A stretch of 64,000 bases of DNA from Diplolepis rosae. Its lineage: Eukaryota; Arthropoda; Insecta; Hymenoptera; Diplolepididae. Below the pieces are notes generated by a model. That model saw only the letters and a program-made list of their open reading frames with translations. It was not told where the DNA came from and did no database searches. The DNA is taken from positions 2,232,001 through 2,296,000 of the forward strand of contig JAPYXD010000686.1 of NCBI GenBank assembly GCA_030998225.1, in the 5' to 3' direction. The position numbers were made by a program, and so were the translations under genes. Below, one piece after another: positions 13,801 to 26,715 of this stretch. Within the stretch, counting starts at the first letter, position 1. Every line of letters starts with the position of its first letter.

Positions 13801-13964
13801 ACCACACTAACGCTCGGCAATAATCCATCAGTCGTCTTCTAGCCAGTATTTGACTCCATACTGGGGCATTGCTATAGCAGTACCACATTAACGCTCGGCA
13901 TAAATCCCTAAGTCGTCTTCTAGCCAGTATTTGACTCCATACTGGGGCATTGCTATAGCAGTAC
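10807..13964. repeat. 3.16-kb tandem duplication, unit 2 (copy 3)
   Basis: This is a near-identical copy of 7,648-10,806, with scattered single-base differences such as CATACTGCTGCAG near 11,680 and AATTCC CTAAGACAG versus CTACGACAG near 11,805. The ends are set by the change from TATAACAG to TATAGCAG contexts near 10,806 and by the replacement of the GATTCC monomer by a standard one after about 13,964. Confidence 0.92.
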
Positions 13965-14462
13965 CACATTAACGCTCGGCATTAATCCATCAGTCGGCTT
14001 CTAGCCAGCATTTGACTCCATACTGGGGCATTGCTATAGCAGTACCGTGCCAACGCTGGGAATAAATCCCTCAGTCCGTTCTAGACAGCATTTGACTCCA
14101 TACTGGGACAGTACTATAACAGTGCAGCACGAACGCTCGGCATAAATCCCTAAGTCGTCTTCTAGCAAGCATTTGACTCCATACTGGGGCAGAACTATAC
14201 CAGTACCACGCTAACGCACAGAATTAATCCGTCAGTCGGCTTCTAGACGGCATTTAACTCCATACTGGGGCATTACTACACCAGTACCGCGACAGCGGTG
14301 GGCATAAATCCCTACGTCAGCTTCAAGACAGCATTTGACTCCATACTGGGGCATTACTATAACAGTACCACACTAACGCTCGGCATTAATCCATCAGTCG
14401 GCATCTAGCCAGCATTTGACTCCATACTGGGGCATTGCTATAACAGTACCGTGCCAACGCTG

Positions 14463-15779
14463 GGAATTAAAGACTCATTCCGCTTCTAGACCGCATTTGA
14501 CTCCATACTGGGACAGTACTATATCAGTACCGCGCCAACGCTCGGAATAAACCCCTAAGTCGTCTTCTAGCAAGCATTTGACTCCATAGTGGGGCAGTAC
14601 TACACCAGTACCGCGCCAACGGTGGGCATAAATCCCTACGTCAGCTTCAAGACAGCATTTGACTCCATACTGGGGCATTACTACAACAGTACCACATTAA
14701 CGCTCGGCATTAATCCATCAGTCGGCTTCTAGCCAGCATTTGACTCCATACTGGGGCATTGCTATAACAGGACCGTGCCAACGCTGGGAATTAAACCCTC
14801 AGTCCGCTTCTAGACAGCATTTGACTCCATACTTGGACAGTACTATATCAGTACCGCGCCAACGCTCGGAATAAACCCCTAAGTCGCGTTCTAGCAAGCA
14901 TTTGACTCCATAGTGGGGCAGTACTACACCATTACCGCGCCAACGGTGGGCATAAATCCCTACGTCAGCTTCAAGACAGGATTTGACTCCATACTGGGGC
15001 ATTACGATAACAGTACCACATTAACGCTCGGCATTAATCCATCAGTCGGCTTCTAGCCAGCATTTGACTCCATACTGGGGCATTGCTATAACAGTACCAT
15101 GCCAACGCTGGGAATTAAACCCTCAGTCCGCTTCTAGACAGCATTTGACTCCATACTGGGACAGTACTATATCAGTACCGCGCCAACGCTCGGCATAAAC
15201 CCCTAAGTCGTCTTCTAGCAAGCATTTAACTCCATAGTGGGACAATACTATATCAGTACAGCGCGAACGCTCGGCATAAATCCCTAAGTCGTGTTCTAGC
15301 AAGCATTTGACTCCATACTGGGGCAGAACTATACCAGTACCACGCTAACACACGGAATTAATCCGACAGTCGGCTTCTTGACAGCAGTTGTCTCCATTCT
15401 GTGGCAGTACTACACCAGTACCGCGACAACGGTGGGCATAAATCCCTACGTCGGCTTCTAGCCAGCATTTGACTCCATACTGGGACAGTACTATACCAGT
15501 ACAGCGCGAACGCTCGGTATAAATCCCTAAGTCGTCTTCTAGCAAGCATTTGACTCCAGACTGGGGCAGAACTATACCAGTACCACGCTAACGCACGGAA
15601 TTAATCCGACAGTCGGCTTCTTGACAGCATTTGACTCCATACTGTGGCAGTACTACACCAGTACCGCGACAACGGTGGGCATAAATCCCTACGTCAGCTT
15701 CAAGACAGAATTTGACTCCATACTGGGGTATTACTATAACAGTACCACACTAACGCTCGGCATTAATCCATCAGTCGGC
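14463..15779. repeat. Copy of the 4.83-6.15 kb block
   Basis: This block matches 4,829-6,145 at an offset of 9,634 bp and, for its first tetramer, also 4,181-4,516 at 10,282 bp, because that locus carries the additional 648-bp unit. Private changes include GGGACAATACTATATC near 15,240 and CGGTATAAATCCC near 15,515. It lies directly after the 3.16-kb tandem pair, whereas the partner block lies after copy 1, so the order of blocks is conserved. Confidence 0.85.
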
Positions 15780-16739
15780 TTCTAGACAGCATTTCACTCC
15801 ATACTGGGGCATTTCTATACCAGTACCGTGCTAACTGTGCTCATAAATCACTCAGTCATCTTCTAGACAGAATTTGACTCCATACTGGGTCAGTACTACA
15901 CCAGTACCGGGCCAACGCTGGGCATTAATCCATCAGTCGGCTTCTAGACAGCATTTGACGCCATACTGGGGCAGAACTATACTAGTACCACGCTAACGAT
16001 CGGCATTAATCCGTTAGTCGGCTTCTAGACGGCATTTAACTCCATACTGGGGCATTACTACACCAGTACCGCGAAAACGGTGGGCATAAATCCCTACGTC
16101 AGCTTCAAGACAGCATTTGACTCCATACTGGGGCATTACTATAACAGTACCACACTAACGCTCGGCATTAATCCATCAGTCGGCATCTAGCCAGCATTTG
16201 ACTCCATACTGGGGCATTGCTATAACAGTACCGTGCCAACGCTGGGAATTAAACCCTCAGTCCCCTTTAGACAGCATTTGACTCCATACTGGGACAGTAC
16301 TATATCAGTACCGCGCCAACGCTCGGCATAAACCCCTAAGTCGTCTTCTAGCAAGCATTTAACTCCATACTGGGCAGTACTACATTAGTACCGCGCCACC
16401 GGTGGTTATAAATCCCTACGTCGTCTTCTAGCCAGCAATTGACTCCATACTGGGGCATTACTATAACAGTACCACACTAACGCTCGGCATTAATCCATCA
16501 GTCGGCATCTAGCCAGCATTTGACTCCATACTGGGACAGTACTATATCAGTACAGCGCGAACGCTCGGCATAAATCCCTAAGTCGTCTTCTAGCAAGCAT
16601 TTGACTCCAGACTGGGGCAGAACTATACCAGTACCACGCTAACGCACGGAATTAATCCGTCAGTCGGCTTCTTGACAGCATTTGACTCCATACTGTGGCA
16701 GTACTACACCAGTACCGCGACAACGGTGGGCATAAATCC
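14636..16739. repeat. 2.10-kb tandem duplication, unit 1
   Basis: About 26 monomers. The segment from about 14,636 recurs from about 16,740 at an offset of 2,104 bp, shown by shared CATACTTGGACAG, GTCGCGTTCTAGC, TTACGATAACAG and GACAATACTATATC variants. The unit includes a shorter monomer, CATACTGGGCAGTACTACATTAG, near 16,365, which is also seen near 25,438. Confidence 0.8.
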
Positions 16740-17865
16740 CTACGTCAGCTTCAAGACAGCATTTGACTCCATACTGGGGCATTACTAAAACAGTACCACA
16801 TTAACGCTCGGCATTAATCCATCAGTCGGCTTCTAGCCAGCATTTGACTCCATACTGGGGCATTGCTATAACAGGACCGTGCCAATGCTGGGAATTAAAC
16901 CCTCAGTCCGCTTCTAGACAGCATTTGACTCCATACTTGGACAGTACTATATCAGTACCTCGCCAACGCTCGGAATAAACCCCTAAGTCGCGTTCTAGCA
17001 AGCATTTGACTCCATAGTGGGGCAGTACTACACCATTACCGCGCCAACGGAGGGCATAAATTCCTACGTCAGCTTCAAGACAGGATTTGACTCCATACTG
17101 GGGCATTACGATAACAGTACCACATTAACGCTCGGCATTAATCCATCAGTCGGCTTCTAGCCAGCATTTGACTCCATACTGGGGCATTGCTATAACAGTA
17201 CCATGCCAACGCTGGGAATTAAACCCTCAGTCCGCTTCTAGACAGCATTTGACTCCATACTGGGACAGTACTATATCAGTACCGCGCCAACGCTCGGCAT
17301 AAACCCCTAAGTCGTCTTCTAGCAAGCATTTAACTCCATAGTGGGACAATACTATATCAGTACCGCGCGAACGCTCGGCATAAATCCCTAAGTCGTGTTC
17401 TAGCAAGCATTTGACTCCATACTGGGGCAGAACTATACCAGTACCACGCTAACACACGGAATTAATCCGACAGTCGGCTTCTTGACAGCAGTTGTCTCCA
17501 TTCTGTGGCAGTACTACACCAGTACCGCGACAACGGTGGGCATAAATCCCTACGTCGGCTTCTAGACAGCAATTGACTCCATACAGGGGCAATACTATAA
17601 CAGTACAGCGCGAACTCTCGTCATAAATCCCTAAGTTGTCTTCTAGCAAGCATTTGACTCCAGACTGGGGCAGAACTATACCAGTACCACGCTAACGCAC
17701 GGAATTAATCCGACAGTCGGCTTCTAGACAGCATTTGACTCCATACCGGGGCAGTACTACACCAGTACCGCGCCAACGATGGACATAAATCCCTACGTCA
17801 GCTTCAAGACAGAATTTGACTCCATACTGGGGTATTACTATAACAGTACCACACTAACGCTCGGC
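16740..17865. repeat. 2.10-kb tandem duplication, unit 2 (incomplete)
   Basis: This segment matches 14,636-15,760 except for a patch at about 17,560-17,640, where CAGCAATTGACTCCATACAGG replaces the expected class-B-like monomer. Homology is lost after about 17,865, so only the first half of the unit is retained. The incomplete end suggests later unequal exchange or conversion. Confidence 0.75.
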
Positions 17866-19841
17866 ATAAATCCCTAAGTCGTATTCTAGACAGCATTTGA
17901 ATCCATACTGGGGCAATACTATACCAGTACCGCGCGAACGCTCGGCATAAATCCCTAAGTCGGCATCTAGACAGCATTTCACTCCATACTGGGGCATTTC
18001 TATACCAGTACCGTGCTAACTGTGCGCATAAATCCCTCAGTCATCTTCTAGACAGCATTTGACTCCATACTGGGGCAATTCTATACCAGTGCCGCGCGAA
18101 CGCTGGGCATAAATCCCTAAGTCAGTTTCTAGACAGCATTTCACTCCATACTGGGGCAGTACTACACCAGTACCGCGCCAACGCTCGGCATAGATTCCTA
18201 AGTCAGCTTCAAGACAGCATTTGACTCCATACTGGGGCATTCCTATAACAGTACCACACTAACGCTCGGCATTAATCCATCAGTCGGCTTCTAGCCAGCA
18301 TTTGACTCCATACTGGGGCAGTACTATACCAGTACCTGGCGAAATCTCGGCATAAATCCCTCAGTCATCTTCTAGACAGCATTTGACTCCATACTGGGGC
18401 AATTCTATACCAGTGCCGCGCGAACGCTGGGCATAAATCCGTAAGGCGGCATCTAGACAGCTTTTAACTCCATACTGGGGCAGTACTATTCCAGTTCCGC
18501 GCGAAGGCTGGGCATAAAAACCTCATACATCTTCTAGACAGCATTTGACTCCATACTGGGGCAGTACTATACCAGTACCGTCCCAAAGCTAGGCATGAAT
18601 CCCTAAGACAGTTTCTAGACAGCATTTTACTCCATACTGGGGCAGTACTATACCAGTACATCGCCAACGATGGGCATAAATCCCTAAGTCAGTTTCTAGA
18701 CAGCATTTGACTCCATACTGGGGCAGTACTATACCAGTACCGCGCGAGCGCTAGTCCGAAATCCCTCATACATCTTCTAGACAGCATTTCACTCCATACT
18801 GGGGCAGTACTATAACAGTGCCGCGCGAACGCTCGGCTTAAATCCCTAAGTCGCCTTCTAGCCAGCATTTGACTCCATACTGGGGCAGTACGATACCAGT
18901 ACCGTGCCAACGCTGGTCACAAATCCCATAGTCGGTTTCTGGACAGCATTTGACACCAGCTGGGGCAGTACTACACCAGTAACGGGACAACGCTGGTCAC
19001 AAATCTCTCAGTCGGCTGCTAGACATTATTTGATTCCATACTGGGGCAGTACTATACCAGTGCCGCGCGAACGCTGGGCATAAATCCCTAAGTCGCCTTC
19101 TAGCCATCTTTTGACTCCATACTGGGGCAGTACTATACAAGTTCCGTGCCAACGGTGGGCATTAATACCTCAGTCATCTTCTAGCCAGCATTTGACTCCA
19201 TTCTGGGGCAGAACTATACCAGTACCACGCTAACACACGGAATTAATCCGACAGTCGGCTTCTTGACAGCAGTTGTCTCCATTCTGTGGCAGTACTACAC
19301 CAGTACCGCGACAACGGTGGGCATAAATCCCTACGTCGGATTCTAGCCAGTATTTGACTCCACACTGGGGCATTGCTATAGCAGTACCGTGCCAACTCTG
19401 GGAATAAATCCCTCAGTCCGTTCTAGACAGCATTTGACTTCATACTGGGACAGTACTATACCAGTACAGCGCGAACGCTCGGCATAAATCCCTAAGTCGT
19501 CTTCTAGCAAGCATTTGACTCCAGACTGGGGCAGAACTATACCAGTACCACGCTAACGCACGGAATTAATCCGACAGTCGGCTTCTTGACAGCATTTGCC
19601 TCCATACTGTGGCAGTACTACACCAGTACCGCGACAACGGTGGGCATAAATCCCTACGTCAGCTTCAAGACAGAATTTGACTCCATACTGGGATATTACT
19701 ATAACAGTACCACACTAACGCTCGGCATTAATCCATCAGTCGGCTTCTAGACAGCATTTGGACTCCATACTGGGGCATTTCTATACCAGTACCGTGCCAG
19801 CGGTGGGCATAAATCCCTCAGCCATCTTCTAGACAGCATTT

Positions 19842-21140
19842 GACTCCATACTGGGGCATTACTATAACAGTACCACGCTAACGCACGGAATTAATCCGTC
19901 AGTCGGCTTCTTGACAGCATTTGACTCCATACTGTGGCAGTACTACACCAGTACCGCGACAACGGTGGGCATAGATCCCTAAGTCGTCTTCTAGCAAGCA
20001 TTTGACTCCAGACTGGGGCAGAACTATACCAGTACCATGCTAACGCACGGAATTAATCCGACAGTCGGCTTCTTGACAGCATTTGACTCCATACTGTGGC
20101 AGTACTACACCAGTACCGCGACAACGGTGGGCATAAATCCCTACGTCATCTTCAAGACAGAATTTGACTCCATACTGGGGTATTACTATAACAGTACCAC
20201 ACTAACGCTCGGCATTAATCCATCAGTCGGCTTCTAGACAGCATTGGGACTCCATACTGGAGCATTTCTATACCAGTACCGTGCCAGCGGTGGGCATAAA
20301 TCCCTCAGTCATCTTCTAGACAGCATTTGACTCCATACTGGGGCAATACTATACAAGTACCGTGCCAACGCTGGGCATTAATCCATCAGTCGGCTTCTAG
20401 ACAGCATTTGACTCCATACTGGGGCAGAACTATACTAGTACCACGCTAACGCTCGGCATAAATCCCTAAGTCGGCTTCAAGCCGTCATTTGGACTCCATA
20501 CTGGGGCGTTTCTATACCAGTACCTTGCCAACGGTGGGCATAAATCCCTACGTCAGCTTCAAGACAGCATTTGACTCCATACTGGGGCATTACTATAACA
20601 GTACCACATTAACGGTCGGCATTAATCCATCAGTCGGCTTCTAGCCAGCATTTGACTCCATACTGGGGCATTGCTATAACAGTACCGTGCCAACGCTGGG
20701 AATTAAACCCTCAGTCCTTTTTAGACAGCATTTGACTCCATACTGTGACAGTACTATATCAGTTCCGCGCCAACGCTCGGCATAAACCCCTACGTCGTCT
20801 TCTAGACAGCATTTGACTCCATACTGGGGCAATACTATACCAGTACCGCGCGAACGCTCGGCATAAATCCCTAAGTCGGCATCTAGACAGCATTTGACTC
20901 CATACCGGGGCAGTAGTATACAAGTACCGCGCCAACGCTGGGCATGAATCCCTGAATCAGTTTCTAGACAGCATTTCACTCCATACTGGGGCATTTCTAT
21001 ACCAGTACCGCGTCACCGCTCGGCATAAATACCTAAGTCGTCTTCTAGCAAGCATTTGACTCCATACTGGGGCAGTACTATACAAGTGCCGTGCCAACGG
21101 TGGGCATTAATACCTCAGTCATCTTCTAGACAGCATTTGA
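19842..21140. repeat. 1.3-kb repeat, copy 1 (partner at 23.8 kb)
   Basis: This block matches 23,810-25,108 at an offset of 3,968 bp, one base short of 49 monomers. Shared marks include CATAGATCCCTAAG, ACCATGCTAACGC at about 20,035 and 24,003, GTCCTTTTTAGACAG near 20,715 and CAGTTCCGCGCC near 20,761. The stretch of about 20,285-20,450 does not match its counterpart and looks like a replaced patch. Confidence 0.85.
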
Positions 21141-22194
21141 CTCCATACTGGGGCAGTACTATACCAGTACCTCGCCAACGCTGGTCATAAATCCCTGAAT
21201 CAGTTTCTAGACAGCATTGGACACCATACTGGGGCAGTTCTATACCAGTACCGCGTCACCGCTGTGCATAAATCCCTAAGTCGGCTTCTAGACAGCATTT
21301 GACTCCATACTGTGGCAGTACTATACCATTACAGCGCCAACTCTGGGCATAAATACCTAATTCAGTTTCTAGACAGCATTTGACTCCATACTGGGGCATT
21401 GCTATTCCAGTACCGTGCCAAAGCTAGGCATAAATCCCTAAGACAGTTTCTAGACAGCATTTGACTCCGTACTGGGACAGTACTATATCAGTACCGCGCC
21501 AACGCTCGGCATAAATACCTAAGTCGTCTTCTAGCAAGCATTTGACTCCATACGGGGGCAGTACTATACAAGTGCCGTGCCAACGGTGGGCATTAATACC
21601 TCAGTCATCTTCTAGACAGCATTTGACTCCATACTGGGGAAGTACTATACCAGTACCGCGCCAACGCTGGTCATAAATCCCTGAATCAGTTTCTAGACAG
21701 CATTGGACACCATACTGGGGCAGTTCTATACCAGTACCGCGTCACCGCTGTGCATAAATCCCTAAGTCGGCTTCTAGACAGCATTTTACTCCATACTGGG
21801 GCAGTACTATACCAGTACATCGCCAACGATGGGCATAAATCCCTAAGTCAGTTTCTAGACAGCATTTGACTCCATACTGGGGCAATACTATACCAGTACC
21901 GTCCCAAAGCTAGGCATGAATCCCTAAGACAGTTTCTAGACAGCATTTGACTCCATACTGGGCAGTACTATAACAGTGCCGCGCCAACGCTCGGCATAAA
22001 TACCTAAGTCGTCTTCTAGCAAGCATTTAACTCCATACTGGGGCAGTACTATACCAGTACCGCGCGAACGCTCGGCATAAATCGCTAAGTCGTATTCTAG
22101 CCAGCATTTGACTCCATACTGGGGCAGTACTATACAAGTACCGCGCCAACGCTGGGCATGAATCCCTGAATCAGTTTCTAGACAGCATTTCACT

Positions 22195-22920
22195 CCATAC
22201 TGGGGCATTTCTATACCAGTACCGCGTCACCGCTGTGCATAAATCCCTAAGTCGGCTTCTAGACAGCATTTGACTCCATACTGTGGCAGTACTATACCAG
22301 TACAGCGCCAACGCTGGGCATAAATCCCTAAGTCAGTTTCTAGACAGCATTTGACTCCGTACTGGGGCAGTACTATACCGGTACCGAGCCAAAGCTAGGC
22401 ATAAATCCCTAAGACAGTTTCTAGACAGCATTTGACTCCATACTGAGGCAGAACTATACCAGTACCACGCTAACGCTCGGCATTAATCCGTCAGTCGGCT
22501 TCTAGACAGCATTTGACTCCATACTGTGGCAGTACTACACCAGTACCGCGGCCACGGTGAACATGAATCACTAAGTCAATTTCAAGACAGTATTTGACTC
22601 CATACTGTGGCAGTACTATATCAGTACCGCGCGAACGCTCGGCATAAATTCCTGAATCAGTTTCCAGACAGCATTTCACTTCATACTGTGGCAGTACTAC
22701 ACCAGTACCGCGGCCACGGTGAACATGAATCCCTAAGTCAGTTTCAAGACAGCATTTGACTCCATACTGGGGCATTACTATAACAGTACCACACTAACGC
22801 TCGGCATTAATCCATCCGTCGGCTTCCAGACAGCATTAGACTCCATACTGGGGCAATACTATACAAGTGCCGTGCCAACGGTGGGCATTAATACCTCAGT
22901 CATCTTCTAGACAGCATTTG
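22195..22920. repeat. Three-copy block, copy 1
   Basis: This copy is recognised by two CCGCGGCCACGGTGAACATG monomers flanking a TTTCCAGACAGCATTTCACT monomer. It recurs at about 25,677-26,402 (offset 3,482 bp) and, for the central 0.4 kb, at about 26,716-27,106 (offset 4,291 bp). Both offsets are one or two bases short of whole monomer counts (43 and 53), so small indels have accumulated. Confidence 0.88.
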
Positions 22921-23809
22921 ACTCCATACCGGGGCAGTACTATACAAGTACCGCGCCAACGCTGGGCATGAATCCCTGAATCAGTTTCTAGACAGCATTT
23001 CACTCCATACTGGGGCATTTCTATACCAGTACCGCGCCAACGCTCGGCAGAAATCGCTCAGTCGGCTTCTAGACAGCATTTGACTACATACTGGTGCAGT
23101 ACCATACCAGTACCGTGCCAACGCTGGGAATAAATCCCTCAGTCCGTTCTAGACAGCATTTGACTCCATACTGGCGCAATACTATACCACTACCGCGCGA
23201 ACGCTCGGCATAAATCCGTAAGGCGGCATCTAGACAGCATTTTACTCCATACTGGGGCAGTACTGTACCAGTACCGAGTCAAAGCTCGGCATAAATCCCT
23301 AAGACAGTTTCTAGACAGCATTTTACTCCATACTGGGGCAATACTATACCGGTACCGCGCCAACGCTCGGCATGAATCCCTAAGACAGTTTCTAGACAGC
23401 ATTTGACTCCGTACTGGGGCAGTATTATACCAGTACCGCGCGATCGCTAGTCCGAAATCCCTCAGTCATCTTCTAGACAGCATTTGACTCCATACTGGTG
23501 CATTTCTATAACAATACCACGCCAACGCTCGGCATTAATCCCTGAGTCAGTTTCTAGACAGCATTTGACTCCGTACTGGGGCAATACTATACCGGTACCG
23601 CGCGAACGCTCGGCATAAATCCCTAAGGCGGCATCTAGACAGCATTTTACTCCATACTGGGGCAGTACTGTTCCAGTACCGTGCCAAAGCTAGGCATAAA
23701 TCCCTAAGACAGTTTCTAGACAGCATTTGACTCCATACTGGGGCAGTACTATACCAGTACCGTGCCAAAGCTAGGCATAAATCCCTAAGACAGTTTCTAG
23801 ACAGCATTT

Positions 23810-25108
23810 GACTCCATACTGGGGCATTACTATAACAGTACCACGCTAACGCACGGAATTAATCCGTCAGTCGGCTTCTTGACAGCATTTGACTCCATAC
23901 TGTGGCAGTACTACACCAGTACCGCGACAACGGTGGGCATAGATCCCTAAGTCGTCTTCTAGCAAGCATTTGACTCCAGACTGGGGCAGAACTATACCAG
24001 TACCATGCTAACGCACGGAATTAATCCGACAGTCGGCTTCTTGACAGCATTTGACTCCATACTGTGGCAGTACTACACCAGTACCGCGACAACGGTGGGC
24101 ATAAATCCCTACGTCATCTTCAAGACAGAATTTGACTCCATACTGGGGTATTACTATAACAGTACCACACTAACGCTCGGCATTAATCCATCAGTCGGCT
24201 TCTAGACAGCATTGGGACTCCATACTGGGGCATTTCTATACCAGTACCGTGCTAACTGTGCGCATAAATCCCTCAGTCATCTTCTAGACAGCATTTGACT
24301 CCATACTGGGGCAATTCTATACCAGTGCTGCGCGAACGCTGGGCATAAATCCGTAAGGCGGCATCTAGACAGCTTTTTACTCCATACTGGGGCAGTACTG
24401 TACCAGTACCGTGCCAACGCTCGGCATAAATCCCTAAGTCGGCTTCAAGCCGTCATTTGGACTCCATACTGGGGCGTTTCTATACCAGTACCTTGCCAAC
24501 GGTGGGCATAAATCCCTACGTCAGCTTCAAGACAGCATTTGACTCCATACTGGGGCATTACTATAACAGTACCACATTAACGGTCGGCATTAATCCATCA
24601 GTCGGCTTCTAGCCAGCATTTGACTCCATACTGGGGCATTGCTATAACAGTACCGTGCCAACGCTGGGAATTAAACCCTCAGTCCTTTTTAGACAGCATT
24701 TGACTCCATACTGTGACAGTACTATATCAGTTCCGCGCCAACGCTCGGCATAAACCCCTACGTCGTCTTCTAGCAAGCATTTGAATCCATACTGGGGCAA
24801 TACTATACCAGTACCGCGCGAACGCTCGGCATAAATCCCTAAGTCGGCATCTAGACAGCATTTGACTCCATACCGGGGCAGTAGTATACAAGTACCGCGC
24901 CAACGCTGGGCATGAATCCCTGAATCAGTTTCTAGACAGCATTTCACTCCATACTGGGGCATTTCTATACCAGTACCGCGCCAACGCTCGGCATAAATAC
25001 CTAAGTCGTCTTCTAGCAAGCATTTGACTCCATACTGGGGCAGTACTATACAAGTGCCGTGCCAACGGTGGGCATTAATACCTCAGTCATCTTCTAGACA
25101 GCATTTGA
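23810..25108. repeat. 1.3-kb repeat, copy 2
   Basis: This is the partner of 19,842-21,140. Inside the replaced patch, at about 24,253-24,417, it carries GTGCTAACTGTGCGC and CAGTGCTGCGCG monomers instead of the GTGCCAGCGGTGGGC type. After the patch the CAAGCCGTCATTTGG monomer and its followers match again at the same offset, so the replacement preserved length to the base. Confidence 0.85.
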
Positions 25109-25676
25109 CTCCATACCGGGGCAGTAGTATACAAGTACCGCGCCAACGCTGGGCATGAATCCCTGAATCAGTTTCTAGACAGCATTTCACTCCATACTGG
25201 GGCATTTCTATACCAGTACCGTGCAAACGCTGCGCAAAAATCCCTAAGTCGGCTTCTAGACAGCATTTGACTCCATACTGTGGCAGTACTATACCAGTAC
25301 AGCGCCAACGCTGGGCATAAATCCCTAAGTCAGTTTCTAGACAGCATTTGACTCCGTACTGGGGCAGTATTATACCAGTACCGCGCCAAAGCTAGGCATA
25401 AATCCCTAAGACAGTTTCTAGACAGCATTTGACTCCATACTGGGCAGTACTACATTAGTACCGCGCCACCGGTCGGTATAAATACCTAAGTCGTCTTCTA
25501 GCAAGCATTTGACTCCATACTGGGGCAGTACTATACAAGTGCCGTGCCAACGGTGGGCATTAATACCTCAGTCATCTTCTAGACAGCATTTGACTCCATA
25601 CCGGGGCAGTCCTATACAAGTACCGCGCCAACGCTGGGCATGAATCCCTGAATCAGTTTCTAGACAGCATTTCACT

Positions 25677-26402
25677 CCATACTGGGGCATTTCTATACCA
25701 GTACCGCGTCACCGCTGTGCATAAATCCCTAAGTCGGCTTCTAGACAGCATTTGACTCCATACTGTGGCAGTACTATACCATTACAGCGCCAACGCTGGG
25801 CATAAATCCCTAAGTCAGTTTCTAGACAACATTTGACTCCGTACTGGGGCAGTACTATTCCAGTACCGTGCCAAAGCTAGGCATAAATCCCTAAGACAGT
25901 TTCTAGACAGCATTTGACTCCATACTGAGGCAGAACTATACCAGTACCACGCTAACGCTCGGAATTAATCCGTCAGTCGGCTTCTAGACAGCATTTGACT
26001 CCATACTGTGGCAGTACTACACCAGTACCGCGGCCACGGTGAACATGAATCACTAAGTCAATTTCAAGACAGTATTTGACTCCATACTGTGGCAGTACTA
26101 TATCAGTACCGCGCGAACGCTCGGCATAAATTCCTGAATCAGTTTCCAGACAGCATTTCACTTCATACTGTGGCAGTACTACACCAGTACCGCGGCCACG
26201 GTGAACATGAATCCCTAAGTCAGTTTCAAGACAGCATTTGACTCCATACTGGGGCATTACTATAACAGTACCACACTAACGCTCGGCATTAATCCATCAG
26301 TCGGCTTCCAGACAGCATTAGACTCCATACTGGGGCAATACTATACAAGTGCCGTGCCAACGGTGGGCATTAATACCTCAGTCATCTTCTAGACAGCATT
26401 TG
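25677..26402. repeat. Three-copy block, copy 2
   Basis: This matches 22,195-22,920 nearly base for base over nine monomers. The left part carries CGTCACCGCTGTGCATAAATC and an AGACAACATTTG junction private to this copy. The flanking GTGCCAACGGTGGGCATTAA monomer follows in both copies. Confidence 0.88.
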
Positions 26403-26715
26403 ACTCCATACTGGGGAAGTACTATACCAGTACCGCGCTAACGCTGGTCATAAATCCCTGAATCAGTTTCTAGACAGCATTGGACACCATACTGGGGCAG
26501 TTCTATACCAGTACCGCGTCACCGCTGGGCATAAATCCCTAAGTCGGCTTCTAGACAGCATTTGACTACATACTGGTGCAGTACCATACCAGTACCGTGC
26601 CAACGCTGGGAATAAATCCCTCAGTCCGTTCTAGACAGCATTTGACTCCATACTGGGACAGTACTATATCAGTACCGCGCGAACACTCGGCATAAATCCC
26701 TAAGTCGTCTTCTAG

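Larger units (their letters stand above)
1..18300. repeat. Left domain: tetrameric (324-bp) higher-order repeats
   Basis: Four monomer classes tend to follow one another: (A) GGGGCATTGCTATAACAG with GGGAATTAAACCCTCAG; (B) GGGACAGTACTATATCAG with TCGTCTTCTAGCAAGC; (C) GGGGCAGTACTACACCAG with GGTGGGCATAAATCCCTACG and a CTTCAAGACAG junction; (D) GGCATTACTATAACAGTACC with CATTAATCCATCAGTCGGC and a TTCTAGCCAGC junction. The order A-B-C-D is clearest at 4.14-5.4 kb and 14.4-15.0 kb. Elsewhere classes are skipped or repeated, including a fifth class with GGGGCAGAACTATACC and GGAATTAATCCG followed by CTTCTTGACAG. The TCACAAATCTCTCAG tail that is common in the right domain was not seen here. The boundary with the next domain is gradual. 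Confidence 0.8.
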
